This document shows, in pieces, positions 7,291 to 14,085 of a stretch of DNA of 18,601 nucleotides. Made by a program: the position numbers and the translations under genes. How positions within the stretch are numbered: the stretch's first letter is position 1; the number at the start of each line of letters is the position of its first letter. This DNA is from a bacterium. GTDB lineage: Bacteria; Bacteroidota; Bacteroidia; Bacteroidales; Bacteroidaceae. The notes below the pieces were generated by a model. That model ran no database searches and was not told the DNA's origin. It saw only the letters and a program-made list of their open reading frames with translations. The stretch is from positions 1 through 18,601 of the forward strand of contig SFXD01000042.1 in the NCBI GenBank assembly GCA_004559785.1, read 5' to 3'.

Positions 7291-8001
7291 ATGGATTATT
7301 CTCAGGCATATTGCGAGTGCGGCAATTGCAGCACTTGCGGAAAATGTGATAACAAGAACGACAAGATGGAAAAGAAAAACGAGAAGGATACAAGGAGCGA
7401 GTTGAATGACGCATACAGCGTGGCCGTACCCAAGATGTCAGGCAATGGGGCAAGGCTTACCTATGATGGACTCACCCTGTATACAATGATAATCTATTCC
7501 GAGAACTTTGCGGGTATCCTCAACCAGATTACCGCGGTATTCACAAGGCGGCAGGTCAACATTGAGAGCCTCAACGTGTGTGCAAGCTCAACGCCAGGTG
7601 TACATAAGTATACCATTACATGCTATACCACGGAGGACATGGCCGTGATGCTGACCAAGCAGATAGAGAAGAAGATAGACGTGCTAAAGGCAGACTATTT
7701 CACCGACGATGAGATTTTCATCCTCGAGGCTTGCCTGCTGAAGGTGAACACCACGATGATGCTGGAGAATCCAGACGTCAGCCGCATCGTCAGGATGCAT
7801 GGCGCACGCATTGTGGAGGTGAATCCTACGTACAGCATCATCGAGAAGAAGGGCATGACAGAGGATATACTGCAACTCTTCGAGCGTCTGAACGAACTTG
7901 GGGTAGTGTTGCAGTTCGTGCGCTCGGGACGCATTGCCGTCACCAAGAGCAAGGTGGAGCGACTCGACCTCTACCTGCAGGAAAGGGCCAACGAGAAATG
8001 A
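7291..8001 (+). CDS. ilvN: Acetolactate synthase, small regulatory subunit with Cys-rich N-terminal extension
   Basis: The regulatory partner of IlvB, giving full activity and valine feedback. From residue 61 the 236-residue product is a standard two-domain small subunit. The ACT domain (63-140) keeps the valine-site residues known from E. coli IlvH: Asn72 and Gly75 in 'SENFAGILNQI' and Asn90 in 'RRQVNIESL'. A C-terminal domain (145-226) contains 'RIVRMHGARIVEVNPTYSII' and ends near 'RSGRIAVTKS'. Odd feature: the first 60 residues are extra compared with typical small subunits. They begin with five cysteines at 8, 10, 13, 16 and 19 (CxCxxCxxCxxC), followed by a Lys/Asn/Glu-rich linker. An internal Met26 (7366) could be the true start, but ATG 7291 sits 25 bases after ilvB behind a purine-rich GGGAGAAAG, and the frame is open. 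The stop overlaps the next start (ATGA). Confidence 0.93.
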   Translation: MDYSQAYCECGNCSTCGKCDNKNDKMEKKNEKDTRSELNDAYSVAVPKMSGNGARLTYDGLTLYTMIIYSENFAGILNQITAVFTRRQVNIESLNVCASSTPGVHKYTITCYTTEDMAVMLTKQIEKKIDVLKADYFTDDEIFILEACLLKVNTTMMLENPDVSRIVRMHGARIVEVNPTYSIIEKKGMTEDILQLFERLNELGVVLQFVRSGRIAVTKSKVERLDLYLQERANEK

Positions 8002-8753
8002 TGCAGAAGATAGAGAAGATAGATTCGTATCCCGTCCATGTGGAACCGTTCCACGTGGATTTTAACGGGAGGATATTTCCAGGGGTGCTTGGCAACCATC
8101 TGCTGAACGCCGCCGGCAATCACAGCCAGAGGCGAGGGTGGGGCATAGGAGCCCTGAACGAGAACCATTACACCTGGGTGCTGAGTCGCCTGTGCATAGA
8201 GATTGAGGAGATGCCCAGGCAATATGAGGACATCGAGATACGCACGTGGGTGGAGAGCGTGATGAGGCTCTTCACGAACCGCAACTTTTCCATCTTGCGT
8301 CCAGATGGCACGCCTTGTGGCTATGCGCGTAGCGTATGGGCTATGATTGACATGGATACACGCAAGCCATGCGACCTGCTCTCGCTATATGATGGCGATA
8401 TCCTACGCTATGTGGTGGAGCCTGAAGAGAATGTCTGTCCCATCCAAGGGCATGGACGACTTGTCTTTCGTGAGGCACGCCTCGCGCGTACATTAGATAC
8501 ATATTATAGCGACGTGGACATCAATGGGCATATCAACAGCATCAAGTACATAGAGCACATTCTCGATCTGTTCCCTCGTGAGAGGTACGAAAGGCAGATG
8601 GTACGCAGGTTAGAGATAGCATACAAGGCAGAGTCGTATCTGGGCGACCGATTGTCATTCTATACACAGGTAATAAATGACAACGAAATTGGAGTGGAAG
8701 TGAGAAAAAATGAAAGAGAAGTGGTTTGTCAGGCAAAAATTTGTTTTGAATAG
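7998..8753 (+). CDS. Acyl-ACP thioesterase (FatA/FatB family)
   Basis: Predicted to hydrolyse acyl-ACP to free fatty acid and ACP in the cytoplasm. The 251-residue product has two hotdog halves, as expected for the bacterial acyl-ACP thioesterase family. The first half contains 'ENHYTWVLSRLCIEIEEMP'. The second contains 'YYSDVDINGHINSIKYIEHI', with Asn176 and His178 matching the catalytic Asn-x-His of the family (plant DLDVNxHVNN). The ATG at 7998 overlaps the ilvN stop as ATGA, which indicates translational coupling. A second ATG follows directly at 8001, so either Met could be used. The open frame extends further upstream, but that part overlaps ilvN and shows no family resemblance. Placement between ilvN and ilvC is, from memory, shared by other Bacteroidales. 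It suggests a link between branched-chain amino acid synthesis and branched-chain fatty acids. That link is inference. Confidence 0.88.
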   Translation: MMQKIEKIDSYPVHVEPFHVDFNGRIFPGVLGNHLLNAAGNHSQRRGWGIGALNENHYTWVLSRLCIEIEEMPRQYEDIEIRTWVESVMRLFTNRNFSILRPDGTPCGYARSVWAMIDMDTRKPCDLLSLYDGDILRYVVEPEENVCPIQGHGRLVFREARLARTLDTYYSDVDINGHINSIKYIEHILDLFPRERYERQMVRRLEIAYKAESYLGDRLSFYTQVINDNEIGVEVRKNEREVVCQAKICFE

Positions 8754-8775
8754 TATGTATTTCAATTATAATTTG

Positions 8776-8783
8776 TAACTTTG
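8776..8783 (+). promoter_or_regulatory. -7 box of a separate ilvC promoter
   Basis: TAACTTTG is an exact TAnnTTTG match in the 92-base gap between the thioesterase stop and ilvC. TTTG at 8745-8748 is too far (27 bases) to be a standard -33 element. The predicted leader of about 55 bases is AT-rich and without obvious structure. Confidence 0.6.
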
Positions 8784-8845
8784 CACTCAATTTACATAAG
8801 GAATAAGATAACATCAAATATATCAAGGTAAAAAAGAATCACACA

Positions 8846-9889
8846 ATGGCAAAAATGAATTTTGGCGGAGTCATCGAGGAAGTGATGACCCGTGAGGAGT
8901 TCCCTCTGGAGAAAGCACGTGAAATACTCAAGGACGAGACCATAGCCGTCATAGGATATGGTGTACAGGGACCCGGACAGGCCTGCAACCTGAGGGACAA
9001 TGGCTTCAACGTCATAGTAGGACAGCGTCAGGGCAAGACCTACGAGAAGGCAATAGGCGACGGATGGGTTCCTGGAGAGACTCTCTTCTCCATCGAGGAG
9101 GCCGCCCAGAAGGGTACTATCGTAATGTGCCTTCTGTCTGATGCTGCCGTCATGAGCGTATGGCCTACACTCAAGCAGTATCTCACCCCTGGCAAGGCAC
9201 TGTATTTCTCACACGGATTCGCCATTACGTGGAACGACCGTACAGGCTGCGTGCCTCAGAAGGACATCGACGTAATCATGGTAGCACCCAAGGGCTCTGG
9301 CACATCTCTCAGGACGATGTTCCTTGAGGGTCGTGGACTGAACTCTTCATACGCTGTATACCAGGACGCTACAGGCAAGGCTCTCGACCGTACACTGGCA
9401 CTTGGCATCGGTATCGGTTCAGGCTACCTGTTCGAGACAACTTTCCAGCGTGAGGCTACGTCTGACCTGACGGGTGAGCGTGGCTCTCTGATGGGTGCCA
9501 TCCAGGGCTTGCTGCTGGCACAGTACGAGGTGCTGCGCGAGAACGGACATACTCCTTCCGAGGCTTTCAACGAGACCGTAGAGGAGCTTACCCAGTCGCT
9601 GATGCCTCTCTTCGCACAGAAGGGCATGGATTGGATGTATGCCAACTGTTCGACTACGGCACAGCGTGGAGCCCTCGACTGGATGGGTCCCTTCCACGAT
9701 GCCTGCAAGCCAGTGGTAGAGAAACTCTACGCCAGCGTAAAGAGTGGCAACGAGGCTCAGATTTCCATCGATGCAAATTCCAAGCCTGACTATCGTGCAG
9801 GACTGGAGAAGGAACTGGCTGCCCTGCACGACAGCGAGATGTGGCGTACGGCAGAGGTGGTTCGCAAGTTGCGTCCCGAAAACAACTAA
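8846..9889 (+). CDS. ilvC: Ketol-acid reductoisomerase
   Basis: Isomerises and reduces acetolactate or acetohydroxybutyrate to the dihydroxy acids using NAD(P)H and Mg2+, the second step of valine and isoleucine synthesis. The 347-residue product starts with a Rossmann domain, 'VIGYGVQGPGQACNLRDNG' (35-53), and has 'YFSHGFAITW' near residue 130. The knotted C-terminal domain keeps the metal ligands: Asp207 and Glu211 in 'SDLTGERG', and Glu239 and Glu243 in 'SEAFNE'. 'GVQGPGQ' and 'HGFAITW' depart from the proteobacterial forms, and I believe they are typical of Bacteroidetes. Arg codons are mostly CGT, whereas ilvD and ilvB use many AGG. With its own -7 box and a strong terminator, this suggests higher expression than its neighbours. 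Confidence 0.96.
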   Translation: MAKMNFGGVIEEVMTREEFPLEKAREILKDETIAVIGYGVQGPGQACNLRDNGFNVIVGQRQGKTYEKAIGDGWVPGETLFSIEEAAQKGTIVMCLLSDAAVMSVWPTLKQYLTPGKALYFSHGFAITWNDRTGCVPQKDIDVIMVAPKGSGTSLRTMFLEGRGLNSSYAVYQDATGKALDRTLALGIGIGSGYLFETTFQREATSDLTGERGSLMGAIQGLLLAQYEVLRENGHTPSEAFNETVEELTQSLMPLFAQKGMDWMYANCSTTAQRGALDWMGPFHDACKPVVEKLYASVKSGNEAQISIDANSKPDYRAGLEKELAALHDSEMWRTAEVVRKLRPENN

Positions 9890-9912
9890 GACATCGGCTC
9901 TGATATAATGTC

Positions 9913-9967
9913 GTGGGAGGCAAGCACCTATTTTCGGTGTGCTTGCCTCCCACTTCTGTTCTCTTTT
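9913..9967 (+). terminator. Intrinsic terminator after ilvC
   Basis: A perfect 15-bp stem (9913-9927 with 9939-9953) around an 11-base loop is followed by a T-rich run ending in CTCTTTTT. It lies 23 bases after the ilvC stop. On the opposite strand the stem is not followed by T residues, so it mainly terminates ilvC. It may still act as a barrier at the end of the converging purF-like gene. The rest of 9890-10059 holds no gene. Confidence 0.9.
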
Positions 9968-10059
9968 TGCCTACCCTCGAAACCCTCTTTTGGCGCATCC
10001 ACCGGATGAGGCTATTGCTCCCTCGCCGTGCAGCCTGTGTATAGATACCAATCCGGGAA

Positions 10060-11844
10060 TCAATGGGCAAGATGGTTCTCGTAGTAGTCGATGAAGGCTC
10101 GCTTCAGCATCCTCAAGCCTCCCGGGGTGGGGTAGTCTCCGGTGAAATACCAGTCGCCAAGATGGTTGGGACAGGCTGCATGCAGCCCGTCGATGGTCTG
10201 GAAGATGATACGTACTTCTGTCTTGACATCCGGGGGTGTCAGCAATTCTGCAATCTTGTCGGAAATCTCCTCGTCGGAGAATGGGGCGTAGATGTCCTTG
10301 ACGGGATTATCCGTGAGGCTATCGTCCTTGCATGACTCGTAGACGTCGTCGATGATGCTTCCCAATCCTCGTTCCCCAAGCAGGGCTACGGCAGCCTTGA
10401 AGGCAATGAATTGGTCCATGCTGGACATGTCTATGCCGTAGTAGTCGGGATAGCGAATCTGCGGAGCCGAAGAAACTATGATGGTCTTGCGTGGGTGCAG
10501 GCGGTCGAGTATGCGTATGATGCTCTGTCGTAGCGTAGTGCCCCTGACGATGCTGTCGTCTATAATGACGAGACTGTCCGTGTAAGGCTCAAGACTGCCA
10601 TAGGTGATGTCGTATACGTGTGCGGCAAGGTCGTCGCGGCTGTTGCCTTCCGTGATGAAGGTGCGCAGCTTTATGTCCTTGATGGCAACCTTTTCGCTTC
10701 TGACCCTGGTGCTGAGAGGAATGATTTGCTTGGACTTCAGCTCGTTGAGATAACTGTCCATGCCTTCCAGCAGTCCGTAGTAGGCTACTTCTGACGTGTT
10801 GGGAATGTACGAGAATACCGTGTGTACAATGTCATGGTCGACGGCTGGCAGAATCTGACCTACGAGCCGTCTTCCCAATTCCTTCCTTTCCTGGTAGATG
10901 TCCTTGTCGCTTCCACGGCTGAAGTAGATTCTCTCGAAGGAGCAAGCCCTCTTCTCCCTTGCGGCATTTACCTGCAGGAGTCTCATGTCGCCCGACTTCC
11001 TGACGATGAGTGCTTGTCCAGGTTCCAGTTCGTGTATGTAGCTGGCTTCGACGTTGAGCGTTGTCTGTATGACGGGTCGCTCGCTGGCAAGCACGAGTAT
11101 CTCCTCGTCCTGGTACCAGAATGCCGTACGTATGCCCCAAGGGTCGCGTATGGAGAACATCTCTCCGCTTCCCGTGATGCCGCACATCACGTACCCTCCG
11201 TCCCATAGCGGGCTAGAGGTGCGAAGCACTTGTCCGATGTCCATGGAATCCTCGATGGCGTGTGTCAGGGGCAATCCTTCCAGCCCTTCGTCCAGGAACT
11301 TCGAGTAGAGCCTCTCCACTTCCCTGTCGAGGCGGTGGCCTACCTGTTCCAGCATGATGTGCGTGTCGGCGTACCTCCTGGGGTGCTGCCCCTTTGCCAC
11401 TATGCTCTGGAAGACTTCGTCCACGTTGGTCAGGTTGAAGTTTCCGCAGAGTGCGAGGTTCTTGGCTCTCCAGTTGTTGCGTCTCAGGAATGGGTGTATG
11501 TAGTCGAGTCCGCTACGTCCCGTGGTGGAGTAGCGTAGGTGACCCATGTACAGTTCGCCCACGAAGTGGCTCATCTCTGTCTTTTCGCTTATGGCATTGA
11601 ATATTTCCGTTATGGCGGAGGTGCCGACTGCCCTTTCCCGGAACATGTAGTCGTCCCCAGGCTGTGCCTGCAGCTTGACGCAGGCTATCCCGGCACCTTC
11701 CTGTCCGCGGTTGTGCTGCTTCTCCATCAGCAGGTATAGCTTGTTCAAGCCGTAGAGCTTGGTGCCGTACTTCTCCTCGTAGTATTCCATTGGCTTGAGC
11801 AGCCTTATCATGGCAACTCCGCATTCGTGTTTCAATTGTTCCAT
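10060..11844 (-). CDS. PurF-family amidophosphoribosyltransferase-like protein, long form
   Basis: A 594-residue class II glutamine amidotransferase fused to a phosphoribosyltransferase domain, as in PurF, which makes phosphoribosylamine from PRPP and glutamine. Cys8 in 'HECGVAMI' is the likely nucleophile, exposed by removal of a short propeptide as in Bacillus PurF. 'QHNRGQEGAGIACV' (43-56) and 'GHLRYSTTGRSG' (101-112) match the glutaminase core. The PRPP loop 'VIIDDSIVRGTT' (426-437) is intact. Differences from standard PurF: the oxyanion-hole stretch reads 'ALCGNFNLTN' (131-140) where PurF has 'HNGNLTN'. The Bacillus iron-sulfur ligands are not all present (Asp467 in 'YPDYYGIDM' where I expect Cys). 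A C-terminal extension runs through 'LGDWYFTGDYPTPGG' (562-576). It may be the housekeeping PurF or a paralogue with another acceptor. It is the last gene of the asnB-dapF-dapL unit, 27 bases after dapL. Confidence 0.82.
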   Translation of the reverse strand: MEQLKHECGVAMIRLLKPMEYYEEKYGTKLYGLNKLYLLMEKQHNRGQEGAGIACVKLQAQPGDDYMFRERAVGTSAITEIFNAISEKTEMSHFVGELYMGHLRYSTTGRSGLDYIHPFLRRNNWRAKNLALCGNFNLTNVDEVFQSIVAKGQHPRRYADTHIMLEQVGHRLDREVERLYSKFLDEGLEGLPLTHAIEDSMDIGQVLRTSSPLWDGGYVMCGITGSGEMFSIRDPWGIRTAFWYQDEEILVLASERPVIQTTLNVEASYIHELEPGQALIVRKSGDMRLLQVNAAREKRACSFERIYFSRGSDKDIYQERKELGRRLVGQILPAVDHDIVHTVFSYIPNTSEVAYYGLLEGMDSYLNELKSKQIIPLSTRVRSEKVAIKDIKLRTFITEGNSRDDLAAHVYDITYGSLEPYTDSLVIIDDSIVRGTTLRQSIIRILDRLHPRKTIIVSSAPQIRYPDYYGIDMSSMDQFIAFKAAVALLGERGLGSIIDDVYESCKDDSLTDNPVKDIYAPFSDEEISDKIAELLTPPDVKTEVRIIFQTIDGLHAACPNHLGDWYFTGDYPTPGGLRMLKRAFIDYYENHLAH

Positions 11845-11871
11845 GTCTTGTGGTATGAAGCTTGAAGTTGT

Positions 11872-13092
11872 CTACAGTCTGGCAAATCTCTCCATTGCCT
11901 CGCGGCAGTCCTCGTGGTTGCCGAACGCCGTAAGCCTGACATACCCCTCTCCGCTCGGACCGAATCCCACTCCTGGCGTGGTGACGAGGCTCAGTTCGTG
12001 GAGAAGTCGTTCAAAGAATCCCCAGCTGCCTATGCCATGCGGGGTGCGTAGCCAGATATATGGGGCGTCGGTACCTCCGTAAACCTCGTATCCGAGAGCG
12101 GACAGGTGGGCGTGCATGTATGCGGCGTTGTCCATGTAGTAGTCGATGGTGTTGCGCACCTGCTCCTTCCCTTCCGCCGTATATATGGCTTCCGCAGCTC
12201 TCTGGGTAATGTAGGATGTACCGTTGAACTTAGTACATTGCCTCCTGTTCCACAGGGAGTGGAGGGAAACGGAAGTCTTGCCGTCGGAGGCTGTGAAGCA
12301 TAATGCCTTGGGTACGATGGTATATCCACATCGTACGCCTGTGAACCCGGCCGTCTTGCTATAGCTGTGGAACTCTATTGCCACCTCCTGCGCTCCGTCT
12401 ATCTCGTATATGGAGTGGGGTATTTCTTCGTGCCGTATGTATGCCTCGTATGCTGCATCGTACAGGATGATGCTACCTTCGCGTCTGGCGTACTCCACCC
12501 ATTCCGCCAGTTGCTGGGTGGTGATGACGGTACCAGTGGGGTTGTTTGGGTAACACAGGTAAATTATGTCGATATGCTTGTCGGGCCGTTGCGGCACGAA
12601 TCCGTTCTCCCTCGAAACGGGGAAATATGTTATGCGCGACCACCCCTTGTCCGTCATTGTTCCGGCTCGTCCGCACATCACGTTGCTGTCCACGTATACG
12701 GGATATACGGGGTCGGTAAGCCCTAAGGTGCAATCCAGCCCGAGTATGTCGCAGATGTTGCCGCAGTCGCTCTTGGCTCCGTCGCTGATGAATATCTCGT
12801 CGGCCTCGATGCCTATGCCGCGAGGTCTGAGGTCGTTGTCGACAATGGCTTGCCTTAGGAACTCGTATCCCTGCTCAGGTCCGTATCCACGGAACGTGGC
12901 TGCACTTGCCATCTCGTCTACGGCATCGTGCATGGCCTTTATGCAGGCTTGTGGCAATGGTTGAGTGACGTCGCCTATGCCAAGGCTGATGACTCTCATG
13001 TCGGGATTCTGCTCTTTGTAAGCCCTTACCTTGCGTGCAATGTCGGAGAAAAGGTAGTTGTTGGATAACTTGAGGAAATTTTCATTAATCAT
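11872..13092 (-). CDS. dapL: LL-diaminopimelate aminotransferase
   Basis: Makes LL-diaminopimelate directly from tetrahydrodipicolinate and glutamate, bypassing the succinyl or acetyl intermediates of the DapD route. It is a PLP enzyme of aminotransferase fold type I. The product of about 406 residues has the typical DapL N-terminus (NENFLKLSNNYLFSDIARKV), 'GIGDVTQPLP', 'YPNNPTGTV' (181-189), and the PLP-lysine motif 'HSYSKTAGFTGVRCG' with Lys246. The frame continues to a TTG at 13101, but the ATG at 13092 is the better start. It lies 89 bases after dapF, whose product acts on its product, and this adjacency supports the assignment over other aminotransferases. No -7 box is seen in the gap. 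Confidence 0.95.
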   Translation of the reverse strand: MINENFLKLSNNYLFSDIARKVRAYKEQNPDMRVISLGIGDVTQPLPQACIKAMHDAVDEMASAATFRGYGPEQGYEFLRQAIVDNDLRPRGIGIEADEIFISDGAKSDCGNICDILGLDCTLGLTDPVYPVYVDSNVMCGRAGTMTDKGWSRITYFPVSRENGFVPQRPDKHIDIIYLCYPNNPTGTVITTQQLAEWVEYARREGSIILYDAAYEAYIRHEEIPHSIYEIDGAQEVAIEFHSYSKTAGFTGVRCGYTIVPKALCFTASDGKTSVSLHSLWNRRQCTKFNGTSYITQRAAEAIYTAEGKEQVRNTIDYYMDNAAYMHAHLSALGYEVYGGTDAPYIWLRTPHGIGSWGFFERLLHELSLVTTPGVGFGPSGEGYVRLTAFGNHEDCREAMERFARL

Positions 13093-13181
13093 AGTCGTCA
13101 ATGCTGTTGGGATTGTAAATTGTGCTAATGTCTTAGGGATTGTGACACCTGAAAATGTCGCTTGCCGTGCCCAAGTGGAGG

Positions 13182-14027
13182 TCAGGGCAATTCAATCTCG
13201 CCTTCGAACACGGTAGTGGCAGGTCCTGTCATGTATACATGCCCGTTTAACTCGTTCCACTCTATCTTGAGGATGCCTCCGTCCATCTCCACTTCGCTGC
13301 ATCTTCCCCTGAGCCTGCAAACGTTGGCGGCTACGGCCGTGGCGCACGCTCCCGTGCCACAAGCCAGGGTAATGCCGCTGCCACGTTCCCATACCCTCAT
13401 GCGTATGGTGCCGTCTGGGCGTATGGTTGCGAACTCTATGTTGCACCTCTCGGGGAAGATGGGTGCATGCTCCAGCCTGCGCCCCTCGCGTTCGATGTCA
13501 ATCTCCATTACGTCTGGTACGAATATCACGAAGTGGGGATTGCCCATGGAGACAAAAGTCCCGTTCCATCCGAGCACGGAACCCTCCACCATCCCTCCGT
13601 CGTCGGAGTCCATCTGGGCCTTGTTCTTCAGCAAGGGGCTTCCCATGTCCACGGTTGCGCTGTGAACCTTGCCGTCTTCCCCTACATGTAGGTCTATGGT
13701 CTTGATGCCAGACAGGGTATCGATGGCTACGCGGGTGTTGGTGGTCAACCCATGGTCGAAGACGTATTTCCCCACACATCTTACCCCGTTGCCGCACATC
13801 ATGCCTTCCGTGCCGTCGTTGTTGAACATTCTCATGCTGAAGTCCGCTTCGGGGACAGGGCTGTTGCCTATCAGTATGAGTCCGTCGCTGCCGATGCCGA
13901 AGTGCTGCCTGCTCCAGGCTATGCTGGCATGCGAAGGGTCTGGTATGGGATTGTCGGGTGTGTATACGTATATGTAGTCGTTGCCTGCACCATGCATCTT
14001 GGTGAAGCGGCATTTCTTGTTGCTCAT
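13182..14027 (-). CDS. dapF: Diaminopimelate epimerase
   Basis: Converts LL- to meso-diaminopimelate, which supplies lysine and the peptidoglycan cross-link residue. It is a cofactor-independent two-cysteine racemase. The 281-residue product has the expected length and both catalytic cysteines: Cys78 in 'GMMCGNGVRCVGKY' and Cys223 in 'GITLACGTGACATAVAA'. The N-terminal 'FTKMHGAGNDYIYV' (8-21) is also diagnostic. The start at 14027 (MSNKKCRFTKMHG) is accepted; no alternative Met precedes the conserved motif more closely. It lies 58 bases after asnB. That spacer holds a short tandem repeat (14037-14063). Confidence 0.96.
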   Translation of the reverse strand: MSNKKCRFTKMHGAGNDYIYVYTPDNPIPDPSHASIAWSRQHFGIGSDGLILIGNSPVPEADFSMRMFNNDGTEGMMCGNGVRCVGKYVFDHGLTTNTRVAIDTLSGIKTIDLHVGEDGKVHSATVDMGSPLLKNKAQMDSDDGGMVEGSVLGWNGTFVSMGNPHFVIFVPDVMEIDIEREGRRLEHAPIFPERCNIEFATIRPDGTIRMRVWERGSGITLACGTGACATAVAANVCRLRGRCSEVEMDGGILKIEWNELNGHVYMTGPATTVFEGEIELP

Positions 14028-14036
14028 GTCCTTGGT

Positions 14037-14063
14037 GTAGTGTTTGTAGTGTTTGTAGTGCTG
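14037..14063. repeat. Three near-perfect 9-bp tandem repeats upstream of dapF
   Basis: On the plus strand the unit GTAGTGTTT occurs at 14037-14045 and 14046-14054, followed by the variant GTAGTGCTG at 14055-14063. It fills the asnB-dapF spacer from 10 to 36 bases before the dapF ATG. Slippage here would change spacing but not a reading frame. Confidence 0.7.
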
Positions 14064-14085
14064 GAGATAGTAGCAGGCTGTACTT

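Noticed and set aside
7731..7997. Upstream extension of the thioesterase frame inside ilvN
   Set aside because: It overlaps coding ilvN and has no thioesterase resemblance. The ATGA overlap start fits better.
9996..10008. Short hairpin CATCC-ACC-GGATG after the purF-like gene
   Set aside because: A five-pair stem with no following T run on either strand is too weak to call a terminator.
13093..13101. TTG start three codons upstream for dapL
   Set aside because: An ATG at 13092 follows at once and matches the usual DapL N-terminus.
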